NCBI RefSeq assembly: GCF_010015585.1
Contig: NW_022985081.1
Span: forward strand, 106,521-170,520
Source: Eremomyces bilateralis CBS 781.70
Taxonomy: Eukaryota > Ascomycota > Dothideomycetes > Eremomycetales > Eremomycetaceae
DNA: 64,000 bases
Reading direction: 5' to 3'
Below are positions 59,336 through 64,000 of this stretch, piece by piece. Below the pieces are notes generated by a model, which ran no database searches, was not told the DNA's origin, and saw only the letters and a program-made list of their open reading frames with translations. The position numbers were made by a program, and so were the translations under genes. Each line of letters begins with the position of its first letter. Position 1 is the stretch's first letter.

Positions 59336-60673
59336 TATGGTGAGCTGCGAATGTGCGTCGGCGGCGTGTTTCATAGGCTAAGAGCACCAATACAAGGAGT
59401 TGTCCCGCTCTCTCAGTATAGTTTGATGTTCAACGGTTGAGTAACGTGTATTATGGTTCGAGTTGGTAAAAAGACTGTATTGAACCGCATGCAAACAGAA
59501 AAATAGCGACTAGAACCGAAGATATAAACTCAAGGATGAACGAACCAGCAACAAGGCGGCGATACAACGGCGGCTAAAACATCTTATAAGTCTCGGCGGG
59601 GACCAGAGGCCGCATTCTGTTTTCACTGAAGCCGCCTCGACTCCTCTGAAAGGGTTGGGAGGGTGGAAGAAGCAGTCTTCAGCCAACTGCAAGCATGCGA
59701 ACCACCTCGTCCGCATTATTGTCAACGCAACTACACACTGCGCCCAGCTGCAACCCCCATGACCATCGAGGCTTTCGGATCTCACTATGATTGGTGGTCT
59801 TGGGAGTGGGATGGATGAGTGGATGACCAAGCAAGGATGGAAGGCTGCTGGGCTGGGGATTTGGGACAGTGGCATGCAGGTTAAAGACGACGAACCAGAA
59901 GAGCGTCAGGTAATAAATAAGGCACCTTAAGGTTGGGTGGGAGAATAACAATAGATGTCCCCTGAAAAGTCTATCACGTGTTCTTGTTTTCTTGTCTTAT
60001 CTCAAGCTAGTTAGTATCATACACCTTAAGTCAGATGTTCAAATGCAGTGCTCTAATTATGGTAAACTATTCTAAAAATTTATAACTAAGAGATTTTAAA
60101 AGTTCCAATCCAAGCATTGTAGCTTCCTAACCAAAGACTCGATATCGTGTTCGTGACCTGACTACATAGTACGGTACACATGTACTAGTTAACTAACTAC
60201 ATTAACTTAAGTTAGTGTACCTAATTACAGGTAACTACCTATACATAGTATGCTCGGACTGTGGTCAAATGATGGTGCCTACGAAGACCACATTGGTGAA
60301 CAAAGGTGATCAATAGAGCTCCCAAGTGGTTCGTTTTATCGGTCGCACCAACCACTGATGAAATCCAGAAGAGGCGAAAAGGCGGGTGAGGGACTCTCGA
60401 CAATCGTTTGAGCCTAGCTTTCGTGATCCTGTACTCCGATCGATATCAGCTGTTGAACAATCGGCCGTCCACTATGGTATAGTTGCATGAGCAGGTCCGC
60501 CCGATTCCCACGACGGAGACATAACATGCTATATGCACTTGAAAATAACGACAAGAGTTTTAAATTGTAGAACACAGGAACTCCCAGGTTAGAAAGCGAA
60601 CCAAGTCATATTCCACAAACTTCCTTACAAGACGCGACGACAGTCAGGCCGTTATTTTTCAATATTCCAAAAC
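59336..60673. other. AT-rich spacer, 1.3 kb
   Basis: The left part is the promoter of the kinase-vWA gene. From about 59930 to 60250 the sequence is rich in TAACTA/TTAAC-type words (near 60190-60225 partly palindromic), without coding potential. Such base composition can reflect decay of old repeats by repeat-induced point mutation, but no element ends are recognisable. Confidence 0.4.
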
Positions 60674-63386
60674 CTACAATGACGCTCCGTCTAATTTGTC
60701 ATCGGTACCAGACCGATCTATTTGTTTCCTTTCGCTCAATTTGTTGAGGCGACGTGAGTATTGCCATGCTCCGAATAGTGTAACTGCAGTGACAGGGAGA
60801 GCGAGCTCCAAATATAGGCATAGCGCTGGGCTCGAATACGATCTCCTTTCGACTCCTGATTCCGAGGTGGGAAATCGTATGATATCCGTACTCATCAGCG
60901 TCTGGGGTTGTTAGATTGCCATTCGCTCCGAAAATATTGAGAGCACTCACTGATATGAAAGTCCCTGGTAAGAAGAACAATGTGACGATCGTAATGATCC
61001 TCATGTGGACCGTTTCCGTACGCGTTTCCTCTGCAACGCGTTGCATGTCTTCGGTAATCCTGTGCATTTGACCTGCAGTCTCTTGCTGCTTAGACACAAG
61101 TTGCATGTTCATGTTTGTACTCCGTTGCTCTAGAGTGGCATGAAACTGTAACACATTCAGTATAAACCAAAAGGGCCGGGCTGAGGCTCATACCAATTGC
61201 TTGCGACCCTCCACAAGCCTCTGCAGGGCTTTTATCCTCCAGATATGCCTATCAGCGTTGTGTGTGATGCCGTCCAGAAATTGTTGGAACTGAATCAGCG
61301 CCTTCTTCTCGGTAAGAATCTGCTCTGGAACATCCCCACTCGCGAAGAAAGTTGTGTAATGCTCTTTCAGATCTAAAATTACCCGTTTGTTTGCATCGAG
61401 TACCAATTCAGCTGAGATAACTGTCTCTTCGATATGCTGTAGTCTTTGGAGGCCATTGAAAGTGATATCATCCTGGGATATGGTCACTCTTGGCTTCTCG
61501 TTGGGATCTTCAGTAGAGTTTGCCAATGCGGCCGGCATAGCGTTCTCTACATCTTCAGGTACCATCCCTAGACTGGAAGTGACAGCCCTTCTGAGTTTCA
61601 TGATCAAGTTGTTTGATCTCGCTGCTGGCATCGTAGCAGATCGTTCCAAAAACGGCTTCGAGTCATGGTTTGGCACATCGATGGTTGCAAACTTTACTTT
61701 CCCGGTCATGTTCTCAACCTTTTCCTCGAGGGAATTGAGATACCATCTCCACTGCTCATCAGACCATTCGCACAGTATCTTGTGGGTCTCCAACGCGGAC
61801 CTGAACGCATCCCTAGCGTCATCGAATGCCCGCAAATATTGCTTCTTAACATCTTTTGCGGCTCTTTCAAAGCGATTCTTCAGACGATCATTGCCTTTCA
61901 CTATAATCCAGACAGTCCTTCCTGTACTCGTGTCAAATGAGTGGTAAATGCCTGCTTGCCGTATTGACCAGTTGGAGTGAGGTGAGCTCGATAGTGATGG
62001 TGGCTCAACAGACTTCAGGTTATAGCACAGTTGAAAGCCGTAGCCCGAACGGCCAATCTTAGGTATACGGAGTCGGCGAGATTCCTCAGTGAAATGGTAT
62101 TCCTGGCAGAACCCGCTGAAGTAAAAGTCTTTCGGTCGCTCTTGCTTGCCAAAAGGGAATAAGTAATTTAAGAAATCGATTTTCACTTGATGATAGCTGA
62201 GAAACATCTTCATCATTCCAGATGTGATTTTCAACTTATCCCTAGAGGTTGGGGCCATCACAAATCTAGGTTTTACGTTAGACTTCCGTGGGATTGCATG
62301 GCTGAATACACTTACAGGAATCTACACATCGGATCCTCAGATCGATGGCCATTTTGATCAATGCGGCGCAGCTCTCGCCGTAATTGATCTGTATCTTTGA
62401 CAGTGATGGATTCAAATTCTAAGGAGGTTATAGAGCTGATAGATACAGATGTTAAGGGGTAAGGGACACAGGGAAGAAGGAAGCCGAAACCTTACCGTCG
62501 TCTGGTGCGAGCAACTGCAGAATGTGAGCCGCAGCATGTGTTCGTTCGAATAACCTTTCCTCATTTTCCTTGAGTTTATCTTCCAGAACTTTCAAATGGT
62601 GGTCAAATATCCGCCCAGACCGCATGTTGCGGGGATAAGTGGCTGCTTCCACCAGCAATATCTCGAGCTCGTCCATGGTCGATTCCGGACGAGACATAGA
62701 CTGGAGAATTCACAAGTTGAATACCTCTTGACGGACAAAATCTAGGCCTGGGAGGAAGAGGGAAGGCGTGATAAAGGAATAAGACAAGAAAGGCTATGCC
62801 GTGTAAGTAGGAGAAATGGCAGCGGGCTGTGCCCTCCATAATGCACGAGTCTCCAGATGCCGGTGTGATTCTTACTGCGACTTGAGCCCAGGGCTTTCAG
62901 GCGTCTAATCAGACCTTAGAATTGCCTCAAATGGGATAAGCCTTACGGTGCTTCTTCTCGGCCCATAATATGGCAGAAGTCATTCTTGAGGCTGATTGAC
63001 CGACTTACCTGAAGTGTTTTTGCCCTACTCCCCTTCAGTAGGAGGGCGGTACAGGTTGCTTCTTCGCTTCCAGACTGTCTCTTTGGTCCTGTAGACAGTA
63101 AATATTGTGCTAGAACATTAAAGGCATGAGACTGAGACATATCACGCAACGGACCTACTTTAGTCAGTTTCTTCGGAACGCTGAACTGAAACTCGTCGTT
63201 TTGGTACTAAATCATGGTCAGCCCTGTGAAATTAGCTTGTACACCTTGAATAGCAAATGCAATAACCTCTATATCGAAATTATCATTCGTGTATTCCGAT
63301 CCAAATGTCTTTTGGAGAAATTCGAGGACGGTTGAGCGGTGGAGTCCGTATTGCGGATAACTATCTCGGACCCAAGTCCTTGACAT
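60674..63386 (-). CDS. Fungal CorA-like membrane protein
   Basis: The best model has seven exons: 63267-63386, 63009-63206, 62496-62700, 62316-62418, 61194-62265, 60951-61145 and 60674-60901, 706 aa. The first two exons (MSRTWVRDSYPQYGLHRSTVLEFLQKTFGS..., then DEFQFSVPKKLTKV... and ALLLKGSR) resemble the N-terminal domain of fungal CorA-like proteins but are less certain: the first intron is 60 nt with an unusual GTTATT donor and the second is 308 nt. The next exons carry LSYHQVKIDFLNYLFPFGKQERPKDFYFSGF, long coiled-coil helices and two C-terminal membrane helices (ITIVTLFFLPGTFIS and LYLELALPVTAVTLFGAWQ). A GMN motif typical of true Mg2+ channels is absent. A shorter model starting at 62697 gives 599 aa. 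Transport is not proven. Confidence 0.75.
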
Positions 63387-64000
63387 GTTGGGCTCTAGAG
63401 GGCGTAAATCTGCCTATGCTTCTTGAAGAGACGTCTGCGGTCAAACGTTTAACAATGATTAGTTGCTGCAGCCTCAAAGGCAAGTCGTGTTGGAGCTTGA
63501 AAGATGAGACTCCAGCTGGCTGGGGAGATCTAAATACCTCTATTCAACAAGCCCGGCTGGGTTCAGAACCCGACGAGAGCCTCATTGAGCATTGACTGGT
63601 CCCTATGGCATATGATCGGATGCGGTCGATACTTGATAGCCCACCCGCAATGCCCCGCACATGCCTGTCATCTAGATCCCTCTCTACAAGCGAAGCAACT
63701 GGAGACTTGCATGGGCATCCAGGCCCACTCTCTCTGAAATGGTGAGACCTTATAACAGGGTGACAAACAAGACTTGGAATGTCGGACACCGAAGCCATCA
63801 CTAGCCATTCCACGTCGGAGAAGATTCCTACGTCTGAGCCTCTCGGCGCTGCGATGATGTTAAGTGAAAGTTTCGAACTGGAACCGAAGCAGTGAAGAAT
63901 CTAGTTAGGAGTTAGGACTGGGGTCTGGGGGTCGTATGGGACCATAAGTTCGAACCCCTGCCTGTTGGCCAACCACCTACTTGGCCAGTATCACCATCTT
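63387..64000. other. Right-edge region without a recognised gene
   Basis: It holds the upstream region of the CorA-like gene. The ORFs here (<=96 codons) run through its first exon or are unsupported. TTCGAACCCC at about 63950 resembles a tRNA T-loop, but no stems form around it. Confidence 0.4.

Noticed and set aside
59930-60250. Possible remnant transposon in the AT-rich spacer
   Set aside because: No terminal inverted repeats, target-site duplication or transposase-like frame could be found.
63935-63970. tRNA-like T-loop (GTTCGAACCCC)
   Set aside because: The flanking bases do not form the T stem, and no anticodon or acceptor stem can be drawn.

Overview
The window looks like a filamentous ascomycete (Pezizomycotina, most likely Eurotiomycetes/Eurotiales) nuclear chromosome. 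The evidence is many short introns (about 42-154 nt) with GT..AG borders, small leading exons, intergenic spacing of 0.3-5 kb, and fungal family members such as a CBM-less GH7 cellobiohydrolase, a Yme2 mitochondrial escape protein, a Puf3-type pumilio protein, homoaconitase of the alpha-aminoadipate lysine pathway and a fungal CorA-like protein. The species cannot be named from sequence alone. I rebuilt 24 protein-coding loci by hand-joining exons. Most models close exactly in frame, and actin (375 aa) and alpha-tubulin (450 aa) come out at the expected family lengths, which supports the splice reading.

Left part (1-20.6 kb): the 3' end of a very large DUF3684-type ATPase-family protein with an HExxH motif; a secreted choice-of-anchor-B/LVIVD-repeat protein; a secreted proteinase-K-like subtilase; a secreted GH7 cellobiohydrolase; a choline-transporter-like (CTL/Pns1) membrane protein; a Rab2/Rab4-type GTPase with a long internal insertion; and an unrecognised protein with two tandem C-x-H...C-x2-C modules. 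The three secreted-protein genes are separated by large gene-free stretches, as is common in accessory, nutrition-related regions.

Middle (20.6-55.5 kb): a dense housekeeping block of actin, Fes1 (Hsp70 exchange factor), proteasome assembly chaperone 3-like, Apc15 (anaphase-promoting complex), Bet1 (ER-Golgi SNARE), Yme2, an F-box/LRR-like protein, a single-pass membrane protein, a pumilio RNA-binding protein preceded by a 5.6-kb gene-free interval, Cdc123 (eIF2 assembly), Cwc21 (spliceosome), a small F-box-like protein nearly overlapping an ER-type protein, alpha-tubulin and mitochondrial homoaconitase. Two head-to-head pairs (PAC3-like/Apc15 and Cdc123/Cwc21) share promoters of about 0.3 kb.

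Right part (55.5-64 kb): an accessory-looking region with a 959-aa protein kinase fused to a von Willebrand A domain and a CorA-like membrane protein. Both are on the minus strand and separated by an AT-rich spacer. No rRNA, convincing tRNA, CRISPR array or intact transposon was seen. The most unusual items are the tandem Cys/His module protein, the kinase-vWA fusion, the HExxH motif in the DUF3684-like protein, the almost overlapping same-strand gene pair at 49.6 kb, and two introns that appear to use GC donors.
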